Assembly (NCBI GenBank): GCA_014804965.1
Contig: JAAUYU010000012.1
Location: 67,493 to 108,972, forward strand
From: Desulfovibrio sp.
Lineage (GTDB): Bacteria > Desulfobacterota > Desulfovibrionia > Desulfovibrionales > Desulfovibrionaceae
Length of the DNA stretch: 41,480 bases
Direction: 5' to 3'
Below, piece after piece: positions 30,730 to 40,189 of the stretch. The translations under genes and the position numbers were made by a program. How positions within the stretch are numbered: the stretch's first letter is position 1; each line of letters starts with the position of its first letter. The notes beneath the pieces are model-generated. The model worked only from the letters and a program-made list of their open reading frames with translations. It searched no databases and was not told where the DNA came from.

Positions 30730-31275
30730 ATGGAATTTCAGATACTTGCCGCCGTAGGGCCGGTGGTGATGACGCCGCTTGTGCATGGCGATGCGCGCGG
30801 CTACTTCATGGAGACCTTCCGGCAGAACGACTTTGCGCGCCATTGCGGCGAGCATGTCTTTGTGCAGGATAACCAGAGCCGCTCGCGCGGGGGCGTTTTG
30901 CGCGGGCTGCACTACCAGTTGCGCCAGCCCCAGGGCAAGCTCCTGCGGGTCATCAGCGGCAGGGTGTTCGACGTGGCCGTGGATTTGCGCCGCTCCTCCC
31001 CCCACTTCGGCAAGAGCTATTCCATGGTGCTCGATACGGTGGAGCACCGCATGTTCTGGGTTCCGCCGGGGTTTGCCCACGGCTTCCTCGTGCTCGGCGA
31101 CGGCGCGGAATTTGTCTACAAATGCACCACCTACTATGATCCCGGCGACGAATATTGCCTGAAGTGGGATGACCCGGCGCTGTGCATCGACTGGCCGCTG
31201 CCCGTGGGTGGACCCATCCTTTCGGAAAAGGACACGCGCGGGCTGCCGCTGGCCGAGTGTCCCACCTTTGCCTGA
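30730..31275 (+). CDS. rfbC: dTDP-4-dehydrorhamnose 3,5-epimerase
   Basis: HGDARGYFMETFRQNDFA..FVQDNQSRSRGGVLRGLHYQLRQPQGKLLRVISGRVFDVAVDLRRSSPHFGK. Confidence 0.95.
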   Translation: MEFQILAAVGPVVMTPLVHGDARGYFMETFRQNDFARHCGEHVFVQDNQSRSRGGVLRGLHYQLRQPQGKLLRVISGRVFDVAVDLRRSSPHFGKSYSMVLDTVEHRMFWVPPGFAHGFLVLGDGAEFVYKCTTYYDPGDEYCLKWDDPALCIDWPLPVGGPILSEKDTRGLPLAECPTFA

Positions 31276-31293
31276 GGCGCGGGCTTGCGCGCC

Positions 31294-32361
31294 TCAGCCG
31301 GCACTGCCACTGATGCCCCGAAGCCAGGCCATATACTCGGGAAACTCCTTCTCCAGCAGCTTGCGCGCGTTGTCCTCCGCCACGGTGTAGCGGCTGGCCG
31401 ACATTTTTCCGGTGCCCACCCAGTGGCGCAGATAGCGCGTGTAGTCAAAGTGCCGGGCATGGAAGCCCAGGGCATGCATGGCGCGAAACCAGGGCACCTC
31501 GATGTCCAGATTGTACGAACCGCAGGCGCCGTAGGCCCCTGGCGGCAGCGCCGGCCCGAAGGGCATACTGTGGGGTCGCGTCCTTTCCAGGTCAAGCAGG
31601 CAAAACCATTCGTTGACGCGGCATTCCGGCAGGGGCCAGGGCTGCTGGTCAAAATATTCGGGAAAGCATACCTCATAGGGACGCACGAATATGCCCAGTT
31701 CGCGCGCGCGGGAGTAGAGGCGGCGCAGCTTGGCGGCATCCGGCCGGAATTCTTCGTAGCGCTCCGGCGTGCAGGCGGGACGCCCCATGACATCCTGCAC
31801 CACCTTGGCCGAATGCGCCGGACAGTTCCAGCATTGCCCAAGCTGGCCGATGGCGAAGGCGTCCCCCATGGCCGCCAGCATCTCCCCCAGCGCATCTCCG
31901 AACACATAAATGTCGTTGTGCATGAGCAGCAGCTTGCGGCTCTCGCTGTGCTCGAAGGCGTTCTGGTAGCGGATGGAGAGGCGGTAGGCCGCATCGTCAA
32001 GGCGCGCCGGATCCGGGGCCTCGAGCGCGAGCCAATGTTCCGGCTGGGAGACGCGGCAGGGCCAGTCCAGCACCTCTTGCAGATAACGGGCGACCACATA
32101 GGGGCTCACGCTGTCGTAGCGCGAGCCCATGGGCTCGTACTGGAGCCAGATCGTCCCCACATGTGCGCTGCTCTGCCTGAGCAGCGACAGTACGGAGAGC
32201 GCCGTCTGGTAAGGCTTGGCGAAGATGTTGACGGCCACGTCCACGCGCTCGGCCGCTATCCCGGCGACGTGTTCGTCCGGCACGGCGTCGGCCGACAGCG
32301 TGGCCGGGGGCGCTGGTTCTTGCTCCGGCGCCGATGTGGCCGGTCCGGCTGTGCTCATCAA
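31294..32361 (-). CDS. Hypothetical protein, possibly a divergent GT-A-like glycosyltransferase
   Basis: DVAVNIFAKPYQTALSVLSLLRQS...IWLQYEP and KLLLMHNDIYVFGDALGEML patterns; start overlaps the branching-enzyme stop by 4 nt. Confidence 0.5.
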   Translation of the reverse strand: MMSTAGPATSAPEQEPAPPATLSADAVPDEHVAGIAAERVDVAVNIFAKPYQTALSVLSLLRQSSAHVGTIWLQYEPMGSRYDSVSPYVVARYLQEVLDWPCRVSQPEHWLALEAPDPARLDDAAYRLSIRYQNAFEHSESRKLLLMHNDIYVFGDALGEMLAAMGDAFAIGQLGQCWNCPAHSAKVVQDVMGRPACTPERYEEFRPDAAKLRRLYSRARELGIFVRPYEVCFPEYFDQQPWPLPECRVNEWFCLLDLERTRPHSMPFGPALPPGAYGACGSYNLDIEVPWFRAMHALGFHARHFDYTRYLRHWVGTGKMSASRYTVAEDNARKLLEKEFPEYMAWLRGISGSAG

Positions 32362-34397
32362 TCCTCCCGGTGAAGCACCAGCGCCACCATGGGCGGCAGG
32401 TAGAGCTCGATATCCTGCTCGGGCCTGTCCGCCAGCGGCTTCGTGAAATGCTCCAGCGGCGGCTTCGTCACCACGAGGTTGCCGTGGCCGCCGAAGCGCG
32501 GATCGTCCGAAGACAGCAATTCCACATACTTGCCGGGTGTCACGGCGAAGAGCAGGCCCTCCTTGGCCTCGGTCTCATTGAAATTGAAGGCGAAGAGCAG
32601 CCTGCCGCGCTCGAAGGCCAGAAGGCGGTCCTCCTCATGGATGTAGCGAAACACCGGCTGCTTGCAGAAATCCTTGATGTGGTCGGCCACAAGGCCCACA
32701 AGCTCGGCCTTGTCCCAGGCGGCGAGGCCGGAATACTTGAGGTCCGGCCGGTCGGCGAGATACCACTGGCGGTGGGCGTGTTCCTCGGCGTCCAGCCATT
32801 CGGGGTGCCCGAACTCGTTGCCCATGAAGTTGAGATAACCCGCGTCGGCCGTGGCCAGGGTGATGAGCCGCATGAGGCGGTAAAAGGCCAGCCCGCGCGA
32901 GATGTTCCAGCTTTCCGTGCCCTTGCCCATGCCGGTGTACATGGCGTCGCCGAGCAGCCGCCAGATCATGGCGTCGTCGCCGTTGATGCACTGGTCGTGG
33001 CATTCCACATAGCTGATGGTGCGGTCATAGGGGCGGTGATTGGTCATCTCATACCAGAGGCTGCCCATGTCGCGTGGGTTTTCCACGGCCTTGGCCCAAT
33101 AATCCGGGATACCCATGGCGAAGCGGTAGTCAAAGCCGAGGCCGCCCTCGGACGGCGGGCAGGTGAGGCCCGGCATCCCGGAAAACTCCTCGGCGATGGT
33201 CACGCCGTGCGGCACTTCCTCATGCACGAGGGCATTGGCGAGGCAGAGATAGAGCTCGCCCGCCGCGTCCTCGCGCGGGCTCCCGTCCTTGCCGAAGAAA
33301 CAGCGCCCCACATGGGAGAAGTCGTCGTCGCGGCCGTGGTCGATATAGAGCATGTTGCCCACGGCGTCGAAGCGGAAGCCGTCCACACGGTACTCCTCCA
33401 GCCAGTAGCGGCAGTTGGAGAGCAGGAAGCGCCGCGTCATTTCCTGGCTGTAGTCGAAGGATGGCGTGCCCCACTGGTTCACCTTGCTGCTGAAGAAGTA
33501 GTGGCTGCCGTCATAGGCGGCGAGGCCCTGCTCGGTGTTGGATGCCGCGTGGCTGTGGGTGATGTCGAGGATGACCGCGAGCCCGAGGCCGTGCGCCGCG
33601 TCCACGAGGGCCTTGAAGCCGTCGGGCGTGCCGTAGCGGGAGCTGGGCGCGAAATAACTGCTCACCTGGTAGCCGAAGGAGCGGTAGAGCGGATGCTCGA
33701 GAATGCCCATGAGCTGTACGGCCGTATAGCCGTCGGCCTTGATGCGCGGCAGGACCGAGCTCACGAAGTAGTCATAGGTGCCCACGCTGTCCCCCTTGTG
33801 GTCCAGCGAGGACTGCGCCATGCCCACATGGGCCTCGTAAATGCGGGGAAAGACCAGCGGCCCGGGACGGCGGTGCTTGAACTGGTAGGGTTCGGCCGGG
33901 TGCCACACGCGGGCGCACCACTGTTCGGGCACGGCCTTGTCCTGCTCCACCCAGTCGGCGAAGGCGGGCACGCGGCGCAGGGGCGGCGGGGTCTTGCCGA
34001 GGCCCGCGGCGAGGCTTCCCTGCGGCTGGACGCGCAATTCCACATATTCCCCATGCTCAAGGGCGTCGGCGGGGAGCGTCAGCTCAAAGACTCCGCCCTC
34101 CTTGCGCTCGAAGCGGTGGCTGGCGCGCCGCTGGAAGTTGAGGCGGTCCGTGGTGAGCCACACCTCTTCGGCATGGGGCATATATTCCCGCCAGCGCCAG
34201 TGGCCTGTGCCGTTGGCGTCATGGACGAGGTGCAGCCCGAAGGTCTTGTAAAGGTCGGCATAGGCGCGCAATGAGCCATAGGCGGCGGTGATGCGCTCCA
34301 TTTCGGCGGCAAAATCGCGGCTGCGCCGGAGCAGAAATTCGTGATAGGGCGCAAGTGCCGGGTCTTCCAGCGGGTTTTGGGGCGGCGTGTACGACAT
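32358..34397 (-). CDS. 1,4-alpha-glucan branching enzyme, eukaryote-type (GH13_8-like)
   Basis: YEAHVGMAQ..., AVQLMGILEHPLYRSFGYQVSSYFAPSSRYGTPDGFKALVDAAHGLGLAVILDITHSHA, VDGFRFDAVGNMLY, AEEFSGMPGL, YLNFMGNEFGHPEWLD; close to eukaryotic GBE1 motifs. Confidence 0.9.
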   Translation of the reverse strand: MSYTPPQNPLEDPALAPYHEFLLRRSRDFAAEMERITAAYGSLRAYADLYKTFGLHLVHDANGTGHWRWREYMPHAEEVWLTTDRLNFQRRASHRFERKEGGVFELTLPADALEHGEYVELRVQPQGSLAAGLGKTPPPLRRVPAFADWVEQDKAVPEQWCARVWHPAEPYQFKHRRPGPLVFPRIYEAHVGMAQSSLDHKGDSVGTYDYFVSSVLPRIKADGYTAVQLMGILEHPLYRSFGYQVSSYFAPSSRYGTPDGFKALVDAAHGLGLAVILDITHSHAASNTEQGLAAYDGSHYFFSSKVNQWGTPSFDYSQEMTRRFLLSNCRYWLEEYRVDGFRFDAVGNMLYIDHGRDDDFSHVGRCFFGKDGSPREDAAGELYLCLANALVHEEVPHGVTIAEEFSGMPGLTCPPSEGGLGFDYRFAMGIPDYWAKAVENPRDMGSLWYEMTNHRPYDRTISYVECHDQCINGDDAMIWRLLGDAMYTGMGKGTESWNISRGLAFYRLMRLITLATADAGYLNFMGNEFGHPEWLDAEEHAHRQWYLADRPDLKYSGLAAWDKAELVGLVADHIKDFCKQPVFRYIHEEDRLLAFERGRLLFAFNFNETEAKEGLLFAVTPGKYVELLSSDDPRFGGHGNLVVTKPPLEHFTKPLADRPEQDIELYLPPMVALVLHRED

Positions 34398-34471
34398 GGC
34401 GAGACCTCCCGCACACGGCGGTCATGCCGCGCGTCGGCTGCCACGCAGGGTGCGCGTGCGAAACGCGGCGT

Positions 34472-35395
34472 TTACGGCTGCCCGCGCCACTCCTTGCCGG
34501 AGAGGGCGGCGAGGCAGAGGATGAGCGCCTGGGTGCCGTCCTTGCCGTGGCCCCTGGCCTGCATCATCCGGTAAAATTCCTCGGCGAGGGTCGTTCCCGG
34601 AAGCACCAGGCGCATCCGGCGGCACTCCTCAAGGCAGAGGCCGAGATCCTTGATGAAATGGTCGATGAAGAAGCCGGGCGCATAGTCGCGCCGAAGCAGG
34701 CGGCGCCCCAGGGTGTTCATGGCCGTGCTGCCCCCGGCGCCGGGCACGACCAGCTCGAGCCACTGGGCCACGTCCAGCCCGGCCTCCTGCGCGAAAAGCA
34801 GGGATTCGCACACGCTGAACATGACGCCCGCCACAGCGATCTGGTTGGCGAGCTTGGCCTGCTGCCCGGAGCCGGGGCCCCCGCAATGCATGAGGCGCTT
34901 GCCCATGGCCTCGAAGCAGGGGCGCAAGGTGTCAAGGGCCGCGGCGTCGCCGCCCACGAAGATGGAAAGCGTGGCTTCACGCGCGCCCACATCCCCGCCC
35001 GTCACCGGCGCGTCGAGGCTGGCGCAGCCCTTGGACTCGGCTTCGGCGGCGATGCGCCGGGCGAGCTCGGGGCTCGAGGTGGTCATGTCGCAGAGGATGC
35101 CGCCCGCCGCAAGGCCGCCCAGGGCGCCGTCCGGGCCGAGCATGACGGCCTCCACATCGGCGGGATAGCCCACGATGGAAAAAACTGCGTCCGACGCCGC
35201 GGCCACGGCAGCCGGGCTTTCCGCCCAGGCCGCACCGCGGGCGAGCAGGGGCCCGGCCTTGGACTTCGTCCGCGTATAGACAGTGAGCGGCCAGCCCGCA
35301 TCCAGCAGGTGCCCGGCCATGGAGAGGCCCATGACGCCGGTGCCGATCCAGCCAATGCGCAGCCTTTTGCCCTCATGCCTGCCGTCTGCCGTCAT
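34472..35395 (-). CDS. NAD(P)-dependent beta-hydroxyacid dehydrogenase (3-hydroxyisobutyrate dehydrogenase/GarR-like)
   Basis: RIGWIGTGVMGLSMAGHLLDAGWPLTVYTRTKSKA; CASLDAPVTGGDVGAREATLSIFVGGD; HCGGPGSGQQAKLANQ. Confidence 0.92.
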   Translation of the reverse strand: MTADGRHEGKRLRIGWIGTGVMGLSMAGHLLDAGWPLTVYTRTKSKAGPLLARGAAWAESPAAVAAASDAVFSIVGYPADVEAVMLGPDGALGGLAAGGILCDMTTSSPELARRIAAEAESKGCASLDAPVTGGDVGAREATLSIFVGGDAAALDTLRPCFEAMGKRLMHCGGPGSGQQAKLANQIAVAGVMFSVCESLLFAQEAGLDVAQWLELVVPGAGGSTAMNTLGRRLLRRDYAPGFFIDHFIKDLGLCLEECRRMRLVLPGTTLAEEFYRMMQARGHGKDGTQALILCLAALSGKEWRGQP

Positions 35396-35482
35396 GACCG
35401 TCCCCTCGCTCGTGCTGTCCTTCCGTTGTGGCGAGCCTCAACCGGCCGCCTGTCAGAAGTATTTCCCAGTTGCGGTTTTTTT

Positions 35483-36238
35483 TCAAGACTTGGGCTTTTC
35501 CTCATCCTCATAGGTGGGTTCGCCGTCCGGGTCGGTGCGTGGGAAGAACGAGAAGGACGATTCCTCGGCGGCCTCGTCGCTTTCCGCGGCCACGGCAGGC
35601 GCGGCGGGTGTGCGCATGGCCCCGTGCCAGAGGGCGATCCCGGCCCCGAGCCAGCCCACGAAGATGACCACCCCCATGAGCGCGCAGCCGAGGCGTTTTT
35701 TGCGCGGGGGCTCGGCCTCGTCTGCCGGGGCGGCCACAACGCCCGAGGGAAGGCCTGCATCGTCGCCGCCCATGACTTCGGGTGTGGGCTCCACGCCTTC
35801 GTTGATGGCGCTTTCCGCCGATGTCTGCGGCATTTCGGGCCCTTCAGGGGTGAAACCGGGCACGGGCGGCGGCGTCACGCCCACGGGCTCGCCCCCGATG
35901 ATGTGCGACTGGTCCACGCCCGCAAGCATGAGCGCGCAGGAGCCCGCGCCGGGGAGGGTGAGCGTATAGGCGTCGTCCGGGTCGAGGTTGTCCACCACGC
36001 CGGGGCCGAGCATGAGCCGCTGGCAGCCGTCGCCCTTTTCAATGTCGTCCCGGCCGCTGTCCCAGCCGTCCGGGGTGAGCGAGGTCTCCTCCTGCCCCCA
36101 GCCGGAGCCGGAAAGCCACGCGCCGTCGGAAGCGCGCCTGAGCAGGAGGACAGGGGACGCAAGCGGGGGCGCTCCGTAAATTTCAATGACGGAGTAGCCG
36201 GGGCCTCGGTGCGGATCGGGGAGCAGTGTGGCGCGCAT
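35483..36238 (-). CDS. Hypothetical protein with one predicted TM near C-terminus and acidic tail
   Basis: Start at internal ATG MRATLLPDPHRGPGYSVIEIYG; TM-like LGCALMGVVIFVGWLGAGIALWHGAM; Pro/acidic linker. Confidence 0.6.
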   Translation of the reverse strand: MRATLLPDPHRGPGYSVIEIYGAPPLASPVLLLRRASDGAWLSGSGWGQEETSLTPDGWDSGRDDIEKGDGCQRLMLGPGVVDNLDPDDAYTLTLPGAGSCALMLAGVDQSHIIGGEPVGVTPPPVPGFTPEGPEMPQTSAESAINEGVEPTPEVMGGDDAGLPSGVVAAPADEAEPPRKKRLGCALMGVVIFVGWLGAGIALWHGAMRTPAAPAVAAESDEAAEESSFSFFPRTDPDGEPTYEDEEKPKS

Positions 36239-36454
36239 GGCAGTTCCAGGGAAATGGTCAGGGAGAAAGTGCCAGCAAGCATAGCAGGAGGCGCGCCCGC
36301 TCTTCAAGCCTTTTGCGCGCGGGGTGGTCGGAGCTCATTTGCCATCTCTGGAATTTTGGTTTATGGAAAGCGCTTCTCACCACACACCCATCGGTGCGCG
36401 GCACAGCTTGCGGGCATCTGCCGGGCAAACATCTTTTCTCAAGGAGAACCACTG

Positions 36455-37408
36455 ATGAAAAAACTCCTGGGCCTTCTTCTCGCTGGCGCCCTCATCCTTG
36501 CCTCCGGCACGGCCTTCGCCGCCGACGGCAAGCGCCTCACCCTCGCCACGGGTGGCACCTCCGGCGTCTATTATCCCCTGGGCGGGGCCATCGGCCAGGT
36601 GCTGAGCAACAAGAGCGACGGCACGCTTTCCGTCACGGCCCAGGCCACGGGTGCTTCCGGCGAGAACATGCGCCTTGTGGAAGCGGGCGACGTGGATTTC
36701 GCCATCGTCCAGAATGACGTGGCCGACGCGGCCTTCAACGGCAACGCCCCCTTCAAGGGCAAGCTCGGCGACGTGCGCGCCATCGCCCGCCTGTATCCCG
36801 AATACATCCACGTCGTCGCCAGCAAGGACAGCGGCGTGAAGAACCTCGAGGATTTTAAGGGCAAGAAGGTCTCCGTGGGCGCGCGCGGCAGCGGCAATGA
36901 GGTGAACTGCCGCCAGATTTTTGATTTCTACGGGCTCGACTACAAGAACCTGGAGCCCATCTTCCTCCCCTACGGCGAGACGGCCGACCAGTTCAAGGAC
37001 CGCCAGGTGGACGGCTTCGTGTTCTCCATCGGTACCCCGGCCCCGGCCATCCAGGACATCACCACCACGCAGGACGTGGTCTTTGTGCCGCTTGAAGGCG
37101 CCAAGGCGGACGAGGTCATTGCCAAGTTCCCCTATCTCGTGAAGGACGCCATCCCGGCCAAGACCTACAAGGGTCAGGAAAACGCCGTGCCCACCCTTTC
37201 CGTGCAGGCCATCCTCGTGGCCAACAAGGACATGCCCGACGATGTGGCCTACAACCTCACCAAGACGCTCTTTGAGAATCTTGGCGACGTGGCCAAGGGG
37301 CACAACAAGGGCTCGGAGATCCTGCTGGAGAAGGCCGCCGACGGCGTGACCATCCCCTTCCATCCGGGTGCCGAAAAGTACCTCAAGGAAAAGGGCATCC
37401 TGAAGTAG
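36455..37408 (+). CDS. TAXI family TRAP transporter solute-binding protein
   Basis: Signal peptide; LTLATGGTSGVYYPLGGAIGQVLSN...TAQATGASGENMRLVEAGDVDFAIVQNDVADAAFNG; RBS AAGGAG upstream. Confidence 0.95.
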   Translation: MKKLLGLLLAGALILASGTAFAADGKRLTLATGGTSGVYYPLGGAIGQVLSNKSDGTLSVTAQATGASGENMRLVEAGDVDFAIVQNDVADAAFNGNAPFKGKLGDVRAIARLYPEYIHVVASKDSGVKNLEDFKGKKVSVGARGSGNEVNCRQIFDFYGLDYKNLEPIFLPYGETADQFKDRQVDGFVFSIGTPAPAIQDITTTQDVVFVPLEGAKADEVIAKFPYLVKDAIPAKTYKGQENAVPTLSVQAILVANKDMPDDVAYNLTKTLFENLGDVAKGHNKGSEILLEKAADGVTIPFHPGAEKYLKEKGILK

Positions 37409-37411
37409 GCC

Positions 37412-38026
37412 TTGAACACGTCTCCTGAACACAGGCTTTGCAGCGGCGACCGGGCGGGACAGGCTCCCGCCCGGCGCGGTTTTTCGCCCCGGCCCGACTG
37501 TAGGGCGGGGCAGCGCCTTGTCCGGCTGCTGGGCGCGCTCCTGCTGGGCGCTACGCTGCTCCTGCCGCCCCCGGCGAGTGCTGCCGAGGGAGCGGCGGGC
37601 GAGCTCTGCGTCCTCGACGCCGCGGGGGCTGTCGCGGGCGCGTGGCCCCTTGCGGAGGGGCAGGGCTTTGCCATCCGCTATACCCATTCCGTGGCGCTCA
37701 CGCCGGTGGAAGACCATTTTGTCATCAGGGGCGGCGTCATCCACCTGGACAAGACCGTCTATCAGGATTTCGGCGCGGGGCTCCCCACCGCCCCGGACCC
37801 GGGCCAGCGCATGAGCGTGGTCGACGGGCGACTCGTCATCAGCGGCTTTGCGCGCCCGCTTGAGAGGTTCGATGTGCGCGTGGGGCGCGTGGCCGGGCAC
37901 ACCCTGTTGCTGCCCACGGGCGCGGGACCGGCGGAGACCCCGCTCGCGGATCTCGCCCCCGCGGGCAGTGCCCTCACCTTTACCTATGCCCCGCACGGAT
38001 GCGGAAGCCGGGCACTGCGCCCATGA
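37412..38026 (+). CDS. DUF1850 domain protein (TAXI-TRAP accessory)
   Basis: FAIRYTHSVALTPVEDHFVIRGG...DFGAGLPTAPDPGQ DUF1850 pattern, between TAXI receptor and fused permease; TTG start as in the ORF track, uncertain. Confidence 0.8.
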   Translation: MNTSPEHRLCSGDRAGQAPARRGFSPRPDCRAGQRLVRLLGALLLGATLLLPPPASAAEGAAGELCVLDAAGAVAGAWPLAEGQGFAIRYTHSVALTPVEDHFVIRGGVIHLDKTVYQDFGAGLPTAPDPGQRMSVVDGRLVISGFARPLERFDVRVGRVAGHTLLLPTGAGPAETPLADLAPAGSALTFTYAPHGCGSRALRP

Positions 38027-38044
38027 GTCATTCCAGAGGCAGCC

Positions 38045-40165
38045 ATGAGTCATAAAGAGCGGATGCAGGTCATCGGGCAGGAAGGTTCCGGCGGTTTCGC
38101 CCTCGAGGAGGGGAGCCGCCTGGATTCTGACGCCGCCGAAAAGATCCAGGACACGCTGGACGTTTCGGAAATCGTCGCCAAGTACGACAAGGAAGCCACC
38201 TTCCGCACCTTCCGGGGCTGGCTCAAGATTTTTATCAGCTGCGTCTGCATTGTCTTTTCCGGCTTCCAGCTCTTCACGGCGGCCACGGGCCTTTATCCGC
38301 CCCAGATACAGCGCTCCATCCACCTCGGTTTCGTGCTCGTGCTCATCTACCTGCTCTATCCGGCGCGCGCCGACGGCAACAAGCACCGCCTCAACTGGTA
38401 CGACGTGGTGCTGGCCGCGGCCGGGGCGGCGGTGTGCGGCTATATCATCTGGAATTACGATACCATCGTGCTGGACGCCGGGCCGCCCACCGAGATGGAC
38501 TTCATCTTCGGCTGCGCGTCCATCCTGCTGGTGCTGGAGGCCACACGGCGCATCGTGGGCCTGCCCATCACCCTTGTGGCCATCGTGTTCCTGCTCTACG
38601 CCAAGTTCGGGAACCTGCTGCCGGGCATGATGGGCCATCCGGGCTTCTCGCTCAAGCGCATCGTGGGCCACATGTACCTCACCACCGAAGGGCTTTTCGG
38701 GATGCCGCTCGGCGTGGCCGCGTCCTTTGTGTTTCTCTTTATCCTGTTCGGGGCCTTCCTGCACAGCACGGGCCTCGGCAAGTTCTTCATCGACCTCGCG
38801 CTCGGCGCGGCCGGCAGGTTCGTGGGCGGCCCGGCCAAGGTAGCCGTGCTCGCCAGCGGCTTTTTCGGCACCATTTCGGGCTCGTCCGTGGCCAATACCG
38901 TATCCACGGGCACCTTCACCATCCCGCTGATGAAGAGCGTGGGCTATCGCGGCGCCTTTGCCGGTGCGGTGGAGGCCGCCTCCTCCACGGGCGGCCAGAT
39001 CATGCCGCCCATCATGGGGGCCGCGGCCTTCATCATGGCCCAGTTCCTGGGCGTGGGCTATGTGGAGATCGCCAAGGCGGCTCTCATCCCGGCGCTTCTC
39101 TACTATCTCGCCGTGGGCTTCATGGTGCACATGGAGGCCAAGCGCCTCGGCCTCAAGGGCATCCCCAAGGACAGGCTGCCCAAGCCCTGGCATGTGCTCA
39201 GGCAGGGCGGCTATTTGCTCGTGCCCATCATCGTGCTCGTCTATCTGCTCATGCAGGGCTATACGCCGCTCAAGTCGGCCTATTACTGCATCGTGACCAC
39301 CGTGGTCATCTCCCTCGTGGCCAACAACTGGAAGGCCTGGGCCGGCGCTGGCCCCAGCGGCATGACCGTGAGAAGCAGCCTCGCGCAGTGCAACAAGCTG
39401 GCCCTGAAGGACGTGCTCATGGCCATGGAGAACGGCGGGCGCCTCGCGCTGGGCGTTTCCGCCGCCTGCGCCTGCACGGGCTTTGTCATCGGCGTGGTCA
39501 CGCTCACCGGCGTGGGCCTCAAGCTCGCCAACGCCATCCTGGCGCTCTCGGCGGGGAGCTTCGCGCTCACCCTCGTGCTCACCATGTTCTCGTCCATCAT
39601 CCTCGGCATGGGGCTTCCCACCACGGCGAAATATATCGTGCTCGCCACCATCGCCGCGCCCGCCATCCAGAGCTTCGGCGTGCCCCAGCTTGCCGCGCAC
39701 CTCTTCATCATGTATTTCGGCATCCTCGCGGACCTGACGCCCCCGGTGGCGCTGGCCGCCTATGCCGCCGCGGGCATCGCCAGGGCGGAGCCCAACGCCA
39801 CGGGCTTCATGGCCGTGAAGCTGGCCTTCGCGGGATTTCTCATTCCCTATATCTTCTGCTACAATCCGGCCCTGCTCATGATTGGCGCGGATACCTGGGA
39901 GATCGTCTTTATCGTCTGCACCGCGGCCGTGGGCATTGCGGCGCTCTCCTTTGCGAGCGTGGGCTACTGGCTGCGCAATCTCTACTTCTGGGAGCGGCTC
40001 ATCCTCGTGGGCGCGGCCATCACGCTCATCACGCCCGGCCTCAAGACCGACATCATCGGCCTCAGCCTCATGGCCGGGGTCTATGTGCTCCAGCGCGTGT
40101 TCAAGGCGGGGCCGGGACAGCCACTCGTGGAGGGCGGAAAGGGCGGAACGGCCCCCGCCGCCTAA
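38045..40165 (+). CDS. TRAP transporter fused permease (DctQM-type)
   Basis: 706 aa, many TM segments; FFGTISGSSVANTVSTGTFTIPLMKSVGYRGAFAGAVEAASSTGGQIMPPIMGAAAFIMAQFLGVGY; GMGLPTTAKYIVLATIAAPAI. Confidence 0.95.
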   Translation: MSHKERMQVIGQEGSGGFALEEGSRLDSDAAEKIQDTLDVSEIVAKYDKEATFRTFRGWLKIFISCVCIVFSGFQLFTAATGLYPPQIQRSIHLGFVLVLIYLLYPARADGNKHRLNWYDVVLAAAGAAVCGYIIWNYDTIVLDAGPPTEMDFIFGCASILLVLEATRRIVGLPITLVAIVFLLYAKFGNLLPGMMGHPGFSLKRIVGHMYLTTEGLFGMPLGVAASFVFLFILFGAFLHSTGLGKFFIDLALGAAGRFVGGPAKVAVLASGFFGTISGSSVANTVSTGTFTIPLMKSVGYRGAFAGAVEAASSTGGQIMPPIMGAAAFIMAQFLGVGYVEIAKAALIPALLYYLAVGFMVHMEAKRLGLKGIPKDRLPKPWHVLRQGGYLLVPIIVLVYLLMQGYTPLKSAYYCIVTTVVISLVANNWKAWAGAGPSGMTVRSSLAQCNKLALKDVLMAMENGGRLALGVSAACACTGFVIGVVTLTGVGLKLANAILALSAGSFALTLVLTMFSSIILGMGLPTTAKYIVLATIAAPAIQSFGVPQLAAHLFIMYFGILADLTPPVALAAYAAAGIARAEPNATGFMAVKLAFAGFLIPYIFCYNPALLMIGADTWEIVFIVCTAAVGIAALSFASVGYWLRNLYFWERLILVGAAITLITPGLKTDIIGLSLMAGVYVLQRVFKAGPGQPLVEGGKGGTAPAA

Positions 40166-40189
40166 GGTGGCGCGCTTTTGCAGGTCAGG

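Noticed and set aside
32334-34274. 646-aa plus-strand ORF opposite the branching enzyme
   Set aside because: Antisense shadow; the branching enzyme on the minus strand has extensive conserved motifs.
34355-36454. N-terminal 700 codons of the 1017-aa ORF fused to the TAXI receptor
   Set aside because: Real start is ATG 36455 with RBS and signal peptide; the upstream part is antisense to the dehydrogenase and hypothetical gene.
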